The notes under the pieces are model-generated. The model worked only from the letters and a program-made list of their open reading frames with translations, did not search any database and was not told where the DNA came from. Positions 1 to 8,827 of a DNA stretch of 64,000 nucleotides are shown one piece after another. The position numbers were made by a program, and so were the translations under genes. How positions within the stretch are numbered: position 1 is the stretch's first letter; every line of letters starts with the position of its first letter. Origin of the DNA: CAZEKB01 sp964512225 (GTDB lineage: Bacteria > Myxococcota_A > UBA796 > UBA9615); contig CAZEKB010000011.1 of assembly GCA_964512225.1 (NCBI GenBank), positions 1 through 64,000 on the forward strand, read 5' to 3'.

Positions 1-2
1 GC

Positions 3-59
3 TGCGAGGTGTACGTCACGCCGGCCGGCCCCTACCCGGGGGGGGGGGGGGTGGTTTGA
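3..59 (+). CDS. Possible C-terminal tail of a gene cut by the window edge
   Basis: One frame is open from base 3 to a TGA at 57-59. It would encode a short tail, Cys-Glu-Val-Tyr-Val-Thr, followed by Pro/Gly. The reading crosses a run of 14 G, so the frame after that run is unreliable. The stop sits 4 bases before the next ATG, as expected for an operon neighbour. Nothing can be said about function. Confidence 0.25.
   Translation, partial: CEVYVTPAGPYPGGGGVV
38..51. repeat. 14-base G homopolymer
   Basis: Fourteen consecutive G lie between the tail of an upstream frame and the start of the first complete gene. The following 60 bases are also unusually rich in G. Runs of this length do not recur in the window, and they are a known weak point of two-colour Illumina chemistry. 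A sequencing or assembly artefact is plausible, and the local frame and N-terminus should be treated with caution. Confidence 0.95.
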
Positions 60-63
60 TTGA

Positions 64-1068
64 ATGACGCGGCGGGGCGGGGGCGCCGGGGCGGGGGCGG
101 GCGCCGTCGGCCTCACCGCCACCATCGGCTGCCCCCCCGGCACCGACGACGACGACACCGCGGCCGACGACGACGACGCCACGGGCGAAGAGACCCCCCT
201 GCCCCCGCCCGACGACGTGGAGCTCGACGGGGACTGCGACCTCGCCGTGAAGTACGGCGCCTTCGGGGTCGACGAGACCGTCGACTACACGACCGTGCAG
301 GGGCAGGTCTCGAACGGGGTCGTGCCCGTCACGGTCCTCCGCAACATCCAGGAAGAGGGCGACTGCCGCCTCATGAAGCGGGAGAACCCCTTCTGCGACC
401 CGCCCTGCGGGCCGGGCCTCACCTGCGACTACGACGGCGAGTGCATCACGTTCCCCGAGCCCCAGGACCTGGGCGACGTGATCGTCCGCGGGCTCGTCGA
501 GCGGATCGCGATGGAGCCCCGCCAGCCCGGCTACAACTACTTCGCCGTGGGCCTCCCCGAGGAGGCGATCCTGCCCGGCGAGACCATCCAGCTGCGGTCC
601 ACCGGCGGGACCTGGGACGCGTTCGAGGCGTGGGGGATCGGCGTCGAGTCGCTGGTGATGCCCGAGGATCTGCTCTGGACGATCGCCGAGGCGACGTCCC
701 TGGACATCGAGTGGCCCGCGCCGAGCGCCGGCGCCCGCTCGCACGTCCAGTTCCGGCTCAACATCGACCAGCACGGCACCTCCCCCGCCACGCTGATCTG
801 CGACTTCCCGGACACCGGCTCGGCGACCGTGCCCGCGACGATGATCGACGGGCTCCGGGCGGCGGGCGTGACCGGCTGGCCCGCGGGGAGCGTCACGCGA
901 CGCACCGCCGACCACACCGTCCTCAGCGACGGCGAGGGCTGCGTGGAGTTCGCGGTGTCGTCCCCCCGCAACGTGAACGTCACGGTGTCGGGATACATCC
1001 CCTGCAACGACGCCAACCCCTGCCCGGAGGGACTCGAGTGCAACGAGGCGATCGAGCTGTGCGAATGA
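64..1068 (+). CDS. Asp-linker lipoprotein of unknown function
   Basis: 334 residues. The N-terminus ends in a lipobox-like Thr-Ile-Gly-Cys (Cys near 23), followed at once by two Asp4 blocks (TDDDDTAADDDDA). The mature part has Cys-rich short motifs near 107-130 (CDPPCGPGLTCDYDGEC) and at the C-terminus (CNDANPCPEGLECNEAIELC), resembling small EGF-like or Dickkopf-like disulfide knots. The predicted location is an envelope surface. The segment before the lipobox is Gly/Ala-rich rather than Leu-rich, which fits the suspect G-rich sequence there. The stop overlaps the next start as ATGA, so the two genes are translationally coupled. No family is recognised. Confidence 0.7.
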   Translation: MTRRGGGAGAGAGAVGLTATIGCPPGTDDDDTAADDDDATGEETPLPPPDDVELDGDCDLAVKYGAFGVDETVDYTTVQGQVSNGVVPVTVLRNIQEEGDCRLMKRENPFCDPPCGPGLTCDYDGECITFPEPQDLGDVIVRGLVERIAMEPRQPGYNYFAVGLPEEAILPGETIQLRSTGGTWDAFEAWGIGVESLVMPEDLLWTIAEATSLDIEWPAPSAGARSHVQFRLNIDQHGTSPATLICDFPDTGSATVPATMIDGLRAAGVTGWPAGSVTRRTADHTVLSDGEGCVEFAVSSPRNVNVTVSGYIPCNDANPCPEGLECNEAIELCE

Positions 1069-2144
1069 CGCGCGTGACCACCCTCGCCCTCGCGCTCGGC
1101 GCGCTCGCCGCCGCGGCCGCCTGTCCCCCCGAGAACGGCAGCCTGGGGCCGCCCGTGGACGACGACGACGCGGACGACGACGACGCAGTGGACGACGACG
1201 ACGCAGTGGACGACGACGACGCGGTCGACGACGACGACGCGGTCGACGACGACGACGCAGTGGACGACGACGACGCGGTCGGCATCCCCGATCCGTTCGA
1301 CTGCGCCACCGTCTCGAACGTCCCGCTGGCGGAGCGCATCATCGACGGGGCCCGGGGCTATCACGGGCTCGCCATCGACTCCGAAGGCCTGATCGTCGGC
1401 TCGGACGGGAACTCCCTGATCAAGTCGGACTACGACGGCGACTGGACCGTGTGGGTGCCCGGCCTGGAGTCGTTCGAGCAGCTCGAGTACCTGCCCGGCG
1501 GGGACCTCTTCGCCAACTCCCGTCAGACGGGCAACATCCTGCGATTCACGCCCGAAGGCGGAGTCACCACGTCGGTCGCGGGGCGCGGCGCCTACGGCAT
1601 GAAGATCGGGCCCGACGGGATGGCCTACACCGCGGGCTCCGGCCGGGTCACCCGCACGGACCCGGCGACGGGCGTGACCGAGGAGCTCGCGGACTGGCCC
1701 CAGAGCGAGCCTCACGCGCTCGACTTCAGCAAGGACTTCAGCGCGCTGTACGTGTCCACCGTGGGCGTCGAGACGCTGTGGAGGCTCCCGTTGGACGAAA
1801 ACCTGGACGCGACCGGGCCGTTCGAGCCGTTCGCCACGAACCTCGGCAGCGGCTGGCAGGACGGCGTCGCGGTGGACGCGTGCGGGTACATCTACGTCCC
1901 CGAGTTCTGGAGCCGAACGCTGTACCGCGTGGCCCCGGACGGCTCCCACCAGGTGTACCTCAGCTGGGCGAACAACCAGACCCAGTACGGCCACGGCGTC
2001 CAGTGGGGGACGGGCGTCGGCGGCTGGCGAGAGGACGCGCTGTACGCGCCGATGCCCTACGGCAACAACCGCGTGAAGGAGATCGTGACGGGCGTCCCGT
2101 CGCGCATGTGGCCGGGCGAGGTCCTCAACGCGCCCCAGCCCTGA
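1065..2144 (+). CDS. Lipoprotein with Asp-repeat linker and NHL/SMP-30-like beta-propeller
   Basis: 359 residues. A clear lipoprotein signal (Leu/Ala-rich, ending Ala-Ala-Cys at about 21) is followed by seven Asp4-Ala blocks, then a globular domain from about residue 75. Repeated segments of the type GLAIDSEG, MKIGPDGMAYTAGSG and DGVAVDACGYIYVPE are typical blades of NHL/SMP-30-like six-bladed propellers, which bind ligands or hydrolyse lactones and esters. No catalytic residues could be assigned. The ATG overlaps the previous stop by four bases (ATGA). It is probably a surface-exposed propeller held off the membrane by the acidic linker. Confidence 0.8.
   Translation: MTRVTTLALALGALAAAAACPPENGSLGPPVDDDDADDDDAVDDDDAVDDDDAVDDDDAVDDDDAVDDDDAVGIPDPFDCATVSNVPLAERIIDGARGYHGLAIDSEGLIVGSDGNSLIKSDYDGDWTVWVPGLESFEQLEYLPGGDLFANSRQTGNILRFTPEGGVTTSVAGRGAYGMKIGPDGMAYTAGSGRVTRTDPATGVTEELADWPQSEPHALDFSKDFSALYVSTVGVETLWRLPLDENLDATGPFEPFATNLGSGWQDGVAVDACGYIYVPEFWSRTLYRVAPDGSHQVYLSWANNQTQYGHGVQWGTGVGGWREDALYAPMPYGNNRVKEIVTGVPSRMWPGEVLNAPQP
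1155..1280 (+). repeat. Tandem 15/18-bp repeats encoding Val-Asp4-Ala
   Basis: Seven near-identical blocks encode (V)DDDDA. The Asp codons are all GAC, while the Val and Ala codons alternate between GTG/GTC and GCA/GCG in consecutive units. This suggests unit duplication. It lies inside the lipoprotein gene directly after the acylated Cys. Confidence 0.95.
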
Positions 2145-2153
2145 CCGCGCCCG

Positions 2154-3062
2154 TCAGGACGGCGGCAGGAACCGCGGGGGACGTCGCCGGAACCGGCGCA
2201 GCGCGACGTCGAGGCTCGCGACGCCGTTCATCAGCATGTCCGCCGCCTCGGCGTTGCGTCGCCGGGCGGCGATCTCCTTCTCTTTGATCGCGGGCAGGCC
2301 CTGGCGCCCCAGGCGACCGTTCGTCATGAGCAGCAGCGGCTCCACGAACGGCGAGAGATCGCGCCGCTGGAGATCGGCGAGGAGATCGAGGATCGCCGTG
2401 CGGGGCGTGTAGTAGGGGGCGCGGAGCCGCTCGAGGACGAACCGCCCGAGCAGGCCGCGCAGCCACGTGGGGGCGCGGCCGAAGGCGATGTCGAGGTCCA
2501 GCTCCTCGCGGCCCGCCGAGGAGCGAAGCAGGGGCACGGCGGCCCCGAGGTACTGCGGATCGCGGCGGGGGACGACCCAGTTGTGGATCCGGGGATCGAG
2601 GCCGAGGCCGTCGCGCACGGCCGCGAATACGAGCGTCAGGATCCGGTCCCAGACGTGCGTGACCGCCGCGTCGCCCGGGGCCCGCGCCGCGAGCCAGACA
2701 GCCCCCTGCATCTCCTCGGGGACGGCCTTCTGCACCACGTACACGACCACGGATCCGTCCTTGCGCGGGATCACGCGCGGCTCCGCCACCACCGCCACGA
2801 CGCCCGCCTTGGAGAGGCGGATCAGGTGCTCCTCGAACAACGTCTCGTACGCGTGCGAGCGACCCGGAGGGAGCGGCGGCAGGCGGCGGCAGGTGAACCC
2901 CTCGTGCCGATAGGTCGTGACCACCGGGCCGGGGACGCCCCCGAGCTTCTTCGTCCGCCGCTTGCGCAGCGCGGTGCGGACCCGCTTCTCGAGCAGATGC
3001 AGCTCGTCCCCGAGCATGGGGACGCGCATGACGGCCGTGCGGACGTCCTCCGTCTCGTGCAT
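2154..3062 (-). CDS. Conserved protein resembling DUF6206
   Basis: 302 residues with no signal peptide, so probably cytoplasmic. A central HNWVVPRRDPQYLGAAVPLLR segment, followed by a Leu/Arg-rich stretch with PRTAILDLLADL, resembles my recollection of DUF6206, an uncharacterised family. That family may have a kinase-like fold, but this cannot be confirmed here. The C-terminus is strongly basic (RRFRRRPPR). The start follows the stop of the upstream DUF420-like gene by 4 bases, so both are probably one transcript. No function is assigned. Confidence 0.55.
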   Translation of the reverse strand: MHETEDVRTAVMRVPMLGDELHLLEKRVRTALRKRRTKKLGGVPGPVVTTYRHEGFTCRRLPPLPPGRSHAYETLFEEHLIRLSKAGVVAVVAEPRVIPRKDGSVVVYVVQKAVPEEMQGAVWLAARAPGDAAVTHVWDRILTLVFAAVRDGLGLDPRIHNWVVPRRDPQYLGAAVPLLRSSAGREELDLDIAFGRAPTWLRGLLGRFVLERLRAPYYTPRTAILDLLADLQRRDLSPFVEPLLLMTNGRLGRQGLPAIKEKEIAARRRNAEAADMLMNGVASLDVALRRFRRRPPRFLPPS

Positions 3063-3066
3063 GGGC

Positions 3067-3537
3067 TCAGACTACGTAGGCGAGGGCGTAGAGCGCGACC
3101 GCGGTGACCGCCGCGCCGACCATCGCGACCATCCCGATCCGCCCCACGAGGCGGTGCCGCGCGCTGAACGCGCCGGGCACCGGGGGGTTCGAGAATCCAA
3201 ACAACGAGACGACCACCAGCCCGATCCACGTGAAGGCCGCGACGAAGGCGAAGACCAGGTGGATGTTGAGCGCGGCGACGACCGCGGGGCCCGGATCCGG
3301 GGTCCCGAAGAGGGCCTCGATGCCCCCGCTCGTGGCGACGTGCACCTCGAGGGCGGTGACCGCGACGGTGAGGACGATCGTGAGCACGATCTGGACGTTG
3401 CGGTGCGTGGTCCAGTCCCGCGCCCGCGCCCGGACCCACGACCACCCCATCACCACCAACACCCCCGGGACGACCGTCACCAGGAGGTCCATCAACAAGT
3501 CTGCGTCGGTCCCCAGGAACCCGGCGGGCATCTCCAT
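3067..3537 (-). CDS. Small membrane protein, DUF420-like
   Basis: 156 residues with four hydrophobic spans, at about 14-32, 47-68, 85-110 and 133-155. His residues lie at span starts (THRNVQ, NIHLVF, RHRLVG), as in DUF420 (YozB) proteins, small four-helix inner-membrane proteins often linked to cytochrome oxidase assembly. That role is family knowledge and is not shown here. TAGACC lies six bases upstream of the ATG, close to the TANNNT-N6-start pattern seen at other first genes. The gene is followed 4 bases later by the DUF6206-like gene. Confidence 0.65.
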   Translation of the reverse strand: MEMPAGFLGTDADLLMDLLVTVVPGVLVVMGWSWVRARARDWTTHRNVQIVLTIVLTVAVTALEVHVATSGGIEALFGTPDPGPAVVAALNIHLVFAFVAAFTWIGLVVVSLFGFSNPPVPGAFSARHRLVGRIGMVAMVGAAVTAVALYALAYVV

Positions 3538-3553
3538 GCCGCCGGTCTACCAC

Positions 3554-3589
3554 GACCGCGGGCGGAGGCCCGAGTCCTCGCCGCGGGTC
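3554..3589. terminator. GC-rich hairpin, possible terminator
   Basis: GACC-GCGG at the left pairs with CCGC-GGGTC at the right (one bulged G), and the inner GGAGG pairs with CCTC around a short loop. It lies downstream of the minus-strand gene at 3597-4382 and just ahead of the DUF420-like gene. There is no T-run, so it may be an attenuator or a processing site instead. Confidence 0.4.
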
Positions 3590-3596
3590 GGCGAGC

Positions 3597-4382
3597 TCAC
3601 TTCCCGGGGGTGATGCTCTCCGGCACGTTGCCCCGGGCCTCGAACGTGGCCCCGATCTTTCCCTTGGGGCCCGCCAGATCGAAGAGGCCGGTGCTGTACA
3701 GCGCGGCCTTCAGGGCGGCGCGGTACTGCCGGGCGCGGCCGAGCTTGCGGGCGGCCGAGTCGACGAGCTTGCTGCGGAGGCGCAGATCCTGGTGGTAGCG
3801 GTAGTAGCCGTTCCAGTACTGGTGGCTGCCGTGCACCTCGGCGACGGTGTCGTGCTTCTTCTTGATCGCGGCGGCGTACTTCTCGACGTCGTCCGCGTCG
3901 TGGTCCATCCCCGCGGCGGCCAGCGCGTCCTTGAGCTGCGACTTGGTCTGATCGACCCACGCCTCGGCGTCCTCCTGGGACATGAGGATCCAGTTCAGCT
4001 TCATCCCTTCGCCGCTGCGGAAGACCTTGTTCCGGGTGACCGTGGGCGAGAAGAAGTTCATGACGCGCGTGCCGGTGAAGAAGGCCCCGCCCGCCTGGTA
4101 GCTGAGCTCCACGTCCTCGGTGCGCTTGAACACGTCGTAGTTCATGACGGTGGAGATGATCGAGTCGGCCGTCACCGACTCGGGGAGTTTGATGACGACG
4201 ACGATGCTCGAGTCGGTGTGGTCGACCCAGGCTCGGTTCCCGGCGCCGGCCAGCCACGCCGCGTCCTCGGGGTGGCTGTCGATCCAGGCGCCGAGGTCTC
4301 GGGCGGACCCGTAGTCCTGGGCGAACGCGGGCGTCGCGGCGAGGGTCAGGGCGGTGGCGGCGAAGGCGGCGAGTCGGTGCAT
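3597..4382 (-). CDS. Secreted protein, START/SRPBCC-like
   Basis: 261 residues. The ATG at 4382 is chosen because it gives a clean signal peptide (MHRLAAFAATALTLAATPAFA, cut after AFA) and has GAGGAG upstream; the open frame extends much further but without signal or family sense. The region at about 50-140 has the lipid-transfer-like pattern found in START/SRPBCC proteins (conserved YDVFKRTEDVELSY, then FFTGTRVMNFFSPTV). The remainder is helical and Lys-rich, with HDTVAEVHGSHQYWNGYYRY. Predicted periplasmic. The family call is tentative. Confidence 0.5.
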   Translation of the reverse strand: MHRLAAFAATALTLAATPAFAQDYGSARDLGAWIDSHPEDAAWLAGAGNRAWVDHTDSSIVVVIKLPESVTADSIISTVMNYDVFKRTEDVELSYQAGGAFFTGTRVMNFFSPTVTRNKVFRSGEGMKLNWILMSQEDAEAWVDQTKSQLKDALAAAGMDHDADDVEKYAAAIKKKHDTVAEVHGSHQYWNGYYRYHQDLRLRSKLVDSAARKLGRARQYRAALKAALYSTGLFDLAGPKGKIGATFEARGNVPESITPGK

Positions 4383-4499
4383 TCCGGGTCGGTCTCCTCG
4401 GTCCTGGGACGGGGCGGAAGGGCCGGGCATTCGACGCGAGATAGCACGACCCGTGAGACCGGATCTCCTCTCGATGTCGGGCGTGTATTCTCCGCGGCC

Positions 4500-5531
4500 G
4501 TGCGACCCGGCCCCCCGGACTTCGATCTCGTCTCCAACCCCGCGATTCGGCTGCGCCGGCCGATCGAGGATCGGGAGCCGGGGCCCGACTCGGGCGAGCG
4601 ACGACACCTCCGCTGGCTGCTGCACGGACCGGTGAGGCGAGACGGCCTCGTCCTGTCCTGGCTCGACGACGCCCGCCCCGGGTTCCCCTACCTGCACACC
4701 ACCGCGCTGCTGCTCTCCCACCACGTCGAGCTGCTGCGACGGGACTCCGTGGACGCGTCGGTGCGCCACGAGATCACGGCGGACGCGGCCCTGCTCGCCC
4801 GAGCCCTGGCGGCGGGGCTCGACGCCGACGGTCGCGTCGTGCACCGCGGCCTGCGGTACGCGTTCGATACGGCCGTCGTGACCGCCGCCCTCGACCGCCT
4901 CCGCGGGCTGGAGCCCCGGTTCGACGTCCGCACCGACGCCCAGCGGGGAGGCGCGGACGCGTTCCTGAAGCTCTGCCTCCAGGAGGGGCGCGGGCAGGAA
5001 GGCGCGGCGGACGGCGTGGCGGCGGCGCGGTGGTCTCTCAGCTTCGCGCCGCACCTCCTCAAGCTCGCCGTCGCGATCGAGCCGGCCCGACTGCGACCGC
5101 TCGTCTCCCGCTTCGTCGCCGGCTACTGGCGCGGCGGTTGGTTCCGCTCGGCGCCCCGCCGGGAGGCGCCGTACGCCCACGCCCACGCCTACGCGCTCGA
5201 GGGCATCGCGGTCCTGCAGGACGCGGACCTCCAGGTGCCCGAGGCGGTGCCCGCGGAGGGGCTCCGGTCGCTGCTCGCGGCGTGCGAGGACCCCCGCACG
5301 ACCACCGACGTGCTCGCCCAGACGCTCCGGCTCGCCGTCGTCGCGGGCCGCACCCGGGACGACGCGGACGTCGCCCGCCTCCTGGCGAGCCTGGAAGCGC
5401 GCAGCATGCCCGGCGGCGGATTCCGCTACACCGCGGCGGCGGACTCGGGCCTCTCCATCGAGGCGACGATCGTGGCGCTGCAGGCGCTCCGGTGGCTCCG
5501 CCTCGGTGCGGAGCCGCGCGCCCTGGCCTGA
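4500..5531 (+). CDS. Predicted alpha/alpha-toroid protein (terpenoid-cyclase-like fold)
   Basis: 343 residues from a GTG start. A TATTCT hexamer lies eight bases upstream of that start and no Shine-Dalgarno is visible. The sequence is a string of amphipathic helices with HAHAYALEGIAVL near 225 and a Gly-rich turn plus GLSIEATIVALQALRWL near the end. This pattern is common to alpha/alpha-toroid enzymes such as terpenoid cyclases and N-acylglucosamine 2-epimerases. No catalytic DXDD or equivalent is seen. The next gene, a large membrane protein, begins 22 bases downstream, so a joint role in envelope or polysaccharide biology is possible but inferred. Confidence 0.45.
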   Translation: MRPGPPDFDLVSNPAIRLRRPIEDREPGPDSGERRHLRWLLHGPVRRDGLVLSWLDDARPGFPYLHTTALLLSHHVELLRRDSVDASVRHEITADAALLARALAAGLDADGRVVHRGLRYAFDTAVVTAALDRLRGLEPRFDVRTDAQRGGADAFLKLCLQEGRGQEGAADGVAAARWSLSFAPHLLKLAVAIEPARLRPLVSRFVAGYWRGGWFRSAPRREAPYAHAHAYALEGIAVLQDADLQVPEAVPAEGLRSLLAACEDPRTTTDVLAQTLRLAVVAGRTRDDADVARLLASLEARSMPGGGFRYTAAADSGLSIEATIVALQALRWLRLGAEPRALA

Positions 5532-5553
5532 CGCGCTCTAGAGTCGACGTCGC

Positions 5554-7869
5554 GTGACGTCGCTCCCCCCGGATCTGATCTCCGCCGCCCTGCCCGGGCT
5601 CCTGAGCGTGGGGGCCGCCGTCCTCCTGCTCGCGATCCTGCCGGGCGTGGTCGTCGCCCACTCGCTGTTCGCGCGGCCCCGCCCCCTCGACGTGCTGGTC
5701 CTCGGCCCGCCCCTGGGCTTCGCCGCCGTGGCGCTCCTGAGCTACGCGTGGAACCTCGTCCCCTTCGACGATCACTTCACCCCGCCCGCCGCCCTGCCCG
5801 TCGTCCTCGGGTGGGCGACGCTGATGATCCTGTGCCGAGCGGGGATCGGATCGATCCGCGCCCGGGGCCTGTGGCTCGACCGGCCCCCGGGCGAGGGGGA
5901 GGCCGCCGAGGCGATCGGGATCGCGAGCCTCTCCGTCCTCGTCTTCGGGGCGTACTTCCTCGCGTACGACCGCGACCTCTTCGCCTTCACGGGGATGCAT
6001 CGACTCGTGGCGGTGGCGGCGCGGGTGCCCGTGGGCGAGTTCTGGACCCTCGCGGGCCGGACCCCGAGCCTCGCGACGGACCCCGGCGCCGCGCCCCACG
6101 GCGTCGTGGCCCTGCTCTCGGTCCTCCCGACGGTCCTCGGCTTCCTGGGGGTGAGGGTCGCGTTCGCGGGGCTGCACGCGGGCCTCGCGGCGGCGGTCCA
6201 CGTGGGGGCCCGTCGGGCGGGGGCCTCGGGCGGGGGCGCGCTGGCGGCGTTCTCCGTGGCGGCGCTGCACCCGGCGTTCCTGGACACCCCCACCGCGTCG
6301 GCGGCGCACGTCGCGCTCGCGGCCTCGGCGGTGGCGTTCGCGGTCCTGCTGAGCCAGCGTCAGCCCGGGGCGGGCACGGCCGCGAGCGTCGGCGCGCCGG
6401 GGCCGGCCCCCGGGTGGACGGCGGCGCTGGGGACGGGGGCAGTCGCGGCCCTCGCCGTCGGCTCCCACCACGCCCTCCTGCTCTCGCTGCCCGCCCTCGG
6501 CGTGCTCGCCTGGCGCGGCGTCGCGCCCGTCCGTCGGGCCCGGTTCACGGCGGTCGCGGCGCTCGGCGTGGGGCTGGGCCTGGTGCCGTTCCTGGTCCAC
6601 CACTCGCTCGCCTTCGGGAGCCCCCTCGCGATCGAGGCGGCGCCCGGCGCGGTGCCCACGACGCACGCCGTCGCGGGGCTCACGTTCGAGTACGGCGGCC
6701 TGCTGAACCGGCCGTTCCACGACACGTTCGTGCGCACGCCGCACAACCTGCTGCCGTCGTTCCTGCAGAGCGGGCTCTGGATCGGGCGCACCACCGGGAC
6801 GCTGCTCCTGGGCGTCGCGGCGCTGGGGCTCGCGCGACTCCCGGCGGGGGTGAGGGCGAGCGCCGCCTTGTGGATCGTCCCCGGGGTCCTCCTGCTGGCG
6901 CCGCAGGAGGCGTGGTTCGAGCCCGACAAGCAGCAGCTCTACACGGTGTGGGCGGCGCCCGCGCTGCTCGCGATCGCGGTCGGCGTGGACGAGCTGCGGG
7001 GGCCCCGGGGGAAGGCGGGCTGGGGCGTCGTGGGGTTGCTGATGGTGCTGGGGACCGTCGCGGGCCGGGGGCTGGTGGAGGTGGACGCCCAGGTCGACGA
7101 CCGGTTCAACGAGCGCTGGCCGCACCTGCGGGAGGAGCTGGACGGCGAGACCGACGCGACGCCGACGCGGACGGCGTGGGTCTGGCCCTGGCCGCAGTGG
7201 GAGAGCGAGGGGCGCCCGCTGGAGGGGCGGCTGCGGGCGGCCGCCGAGGATCTCGCGCGACCGGACTGGGCGCAGCGCGGGGCGGGTCCGCGCGAGCACA
7301 TGCTGTGGGAGACGACGCCCACCGCGTACGGGCTCTTCCACGTCCCCCGGTCCCTGGAGCCCCGCCCGGTGAACTGGCTGCCTCCGAAGGGGCCGGCGGA
7401 CCGCGTCGTCGTCGATCTCGCCGTGCCGTGGCCGGGGGAGGCGGGTCCGGCCGTGCGCGCGGCGTGGCCCGAGGAGCGCAACGTCAGCGGGTTCGAGCGA
7501 CCGCGCACCTACGACCTGCGGCTCCCGTGGCTCCCCTACCCGCCCGCGCTGTACATGTTCCGCTCGGCCCGGGCCCCGTGGGACTCCTACGTCGTCGTGT
7601 CCGGGCCCGCCTCGGACGTCCTGCCGCGGCTCGCCGAGAGCGCGCCGGAGGTCGTCGCGGCCGCGACCGCGCCCGAAGCTCCGGAGGTCGACGCGCTCTT
7701 CCACTCGCTGAAGGGGACCGAGCTGGTCGTCCCGCTGCCCGCGGGCTCGAGGCTGCACCTCGTGGAGATCGTATCGGCGGTGCCGTGGCGCGCGCAGGAG
7801 TGGATCGTGCCCGCTCCCGATCCCGGCGAAGCACCCGAGGTGTCGGGGCCGCACCTCGTCCCCCCGTGA
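5554..7869 (+). CDS. Large polytopic membrane protein, possibly GT-C glycosyltransferase-like
   Basis: 771 residues, GTG start. The N-terminal ~470 residues hold about ten hydrophobic spans, starting with LLSVGAAVLLLAILPGVVVAHSL; the C-terminal ~290 residues are hydrophilic. An early acidic/aromatic loop (YDRDLFAFTGMHRL near 137) sits where GT39-type enzymes carry their first-loop catalytic acid. Multi-span core plus soluble tail is the layout of GT-C glycosyltransferases. No diagnostic motif is certain. It is co-directional with and 22 bases after the toroid gene. Confidence 0.5.
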   Translation: MTSLPPDLISAALPGLLSVGAAVLLLAILPGVVVAHSLFARPRPLDVLVLGPPLGFAAVALLSYAWNLVPFDDHFTPPAALPVVLGWATLMILCRAGIGSIRARGLWLDRPPGEGEAAEAIGIASLSVLVFGAYFLAYDRDLFAFTGMHRLVAVAARVPVGEFWTLAGRTPSLATDPGAAPHGVVALLSVLPTVLGFLGVRVAFAGLHAGLAAAVHVGARRAGASGGGALAAFSVAALHPAFLDTPTASAAHVALAASAVAFAVLLSQRQPGAGTAASVGAPGPAPGWTAALGTGAVAALAVGSHHALLLSLPALGVLAWRGVAPVRRARFTAVAALGVGLGLVPFLVHHSLAFGSPLAIEAAPGAVPTTHAVAGLTFEYGGLLNRPFHDTFVRTPHNLLPSFLQSGLWIGRTTGTLLLGVAALGLARLPAGVRASAALWIVPGVLLLAPQEAWFEPDKQQLYTVWAAPALLAIAVGVDELRGPRGKAGWGVVGLLMVLGTVAGRGLVEVDAQVDDRFNERWPHLREELDGETDATPTRTAWVWPWPQWESEGRPLEGRLRAAAEDLARPDWAQRGAGPREHMLWETTPTAYGLFHVPRSLEPRPVNWLPPKGPADRVVVDLAVPWPGEAGPAVRAAWPEERNVSGFERPRTYDLRLPWLPYPPALYMFRSARAPWDSYVVVSGPASDVLPRLAESAPEVVAAATAPEAPEVDALFHSLKGTELVVPLPAGSRLHLVEIVSAVPWRAQEWIVPAPDPGEAPEVSGPHLVPP

Positions 7870-7887
7870 CCCGCCGCGGGCGACGGC

Positions 7888-8757
7888 TCAGAAGGGCGGC
7901 GGCGGGGCCGCGGTCGCGCTCGGACGGCTGCGGAGGTGCCGCTCGACCATCGCGGCGATCATCCCCCCCGCGCGCTCGCCCAGGTGGATCCCGTCGGTGA
8001 GCAGGGAGTAGCCGCCCTGGGCGCCCGCCTCGTCCCAGGTCTTGCCCTGGAAGTAGCGCCGGAAGGCCGCCAACAGCATCGGGCGGCGGCGGTCCCCGGG
8101 CCGATAGGCGGGCCCGCCGTCGCGGATCTCGGCCGCCAGCTTGCGGTGGACGGGGAGGACCTCGAGCTTCTCGGAGCGGCCGATCATCCCCACCACCGCG
8201 TTGTGGGCGGCGAGCACCCCGGCGACGTCCGCCTGCTTGCCCTCCCCGAGCGGGGGGATGGTGCACAGCACGATCTCGGCCGACGTCCCCTCCTTGATGC
8301 GCTGGACGATCTCCCGCAGCTGCTCCTCGTACCAGGAGATGTTCGGCGTGGTGGGCAGGCCTCCGCCGCGCACGTACTCGGCCGCGTCGTCCGGGTGGCA
8401 GGCGGCCATCACGTCGTTGCTCCCGATCAGGATGACCGCGTAGTCGGGGTCGCACGCGATCACGGGCTGCAGGCGCTGCCCCAGGTTCCAGGCCACGTCG
8501 CCGTTGTGCCCGGCGTTGATGAACAGCCAGCCCTCCATGCCCATCTTCATGCGCAGCTTCGTCACCCAGTCGGCGCCGACGCGGCCGTGGGTGTGGCTGT
8601 CGCCGAGGCAGGCCACGAGCTTCTCGCCGGGGGTGCGCGGGCGACTCATGAACTCCTCGGGGCCGCCCCGGGGGGGCCTCGTGATCGCCCGGACGAGGTA
8701 CAGCACCGCCACGATCGCGACCGTGGGGAGCAGGCCGAGGATGATCCAGAGCGCCAA
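7888..8757 (-). CDS. Membrane-anchored SGNH/GDSL hydrolase
   Basis: 289 residues. The TTG at 8757 is chosen because GGAGGAGAT precedes it at normal spacing and translation starts directly with one hydrophobic anchor (LWIILGLLPTVAIVAVLYLV). The SGNH blocks are all present: block I GDSH (Ser54), block II NAGHNGD, block III GSND, and block V DGIH (Asp255, His258). Family members hydrolyse ester bonds, often O-acetyl or acyl groups of polysaccharides and lipids. The active domain would face the periplasm. It is divergent from the FAD oxidoreductase and converges with the membrane protein, 18 bases between stops. Confidence 0.85.
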   Translation of the reverse strand: MALWIILGLLPTVAIVAVLYLVRAITRPPRGGPEEFMSRPRTPGEKLVACLGDSHTHGRVGADWVTKLRMKMGMEGWLFINAGHNGDVAWNLGQRLQPVIACDPDYAVILIGSNDVMAACHPDDAAEYVRGGGLPTTPNISWYEEQLREIVQRIKEGTSAEIVLCTIPPLGEGKQADVAGVLAAHNAVVGMIGRSEKLEVLPVHRKLAAEIRDGGPAYRPGDRRRPMLLAAFRRYFQGKTWDEAGAQGGYSLLTDGIHLGERAGGMIAAMVERHLRSRPSATAAPPPPF

Positions 8758-8827
8758 CCGATCTCCTCCATGCAACGCCGCGCCGTCCCGCGGGACTACT
8801 AGACTACCCGTAGGGAGGAGCAACCCC

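Noticed and set aside
1155..1280. Asp-repeat DNA as a regulatory or mobile repeat
   Set aside because: The repeat is in frame, made of GAC codons, and placed consistently after a lipobox as in other proteins here. It is a protein linker.
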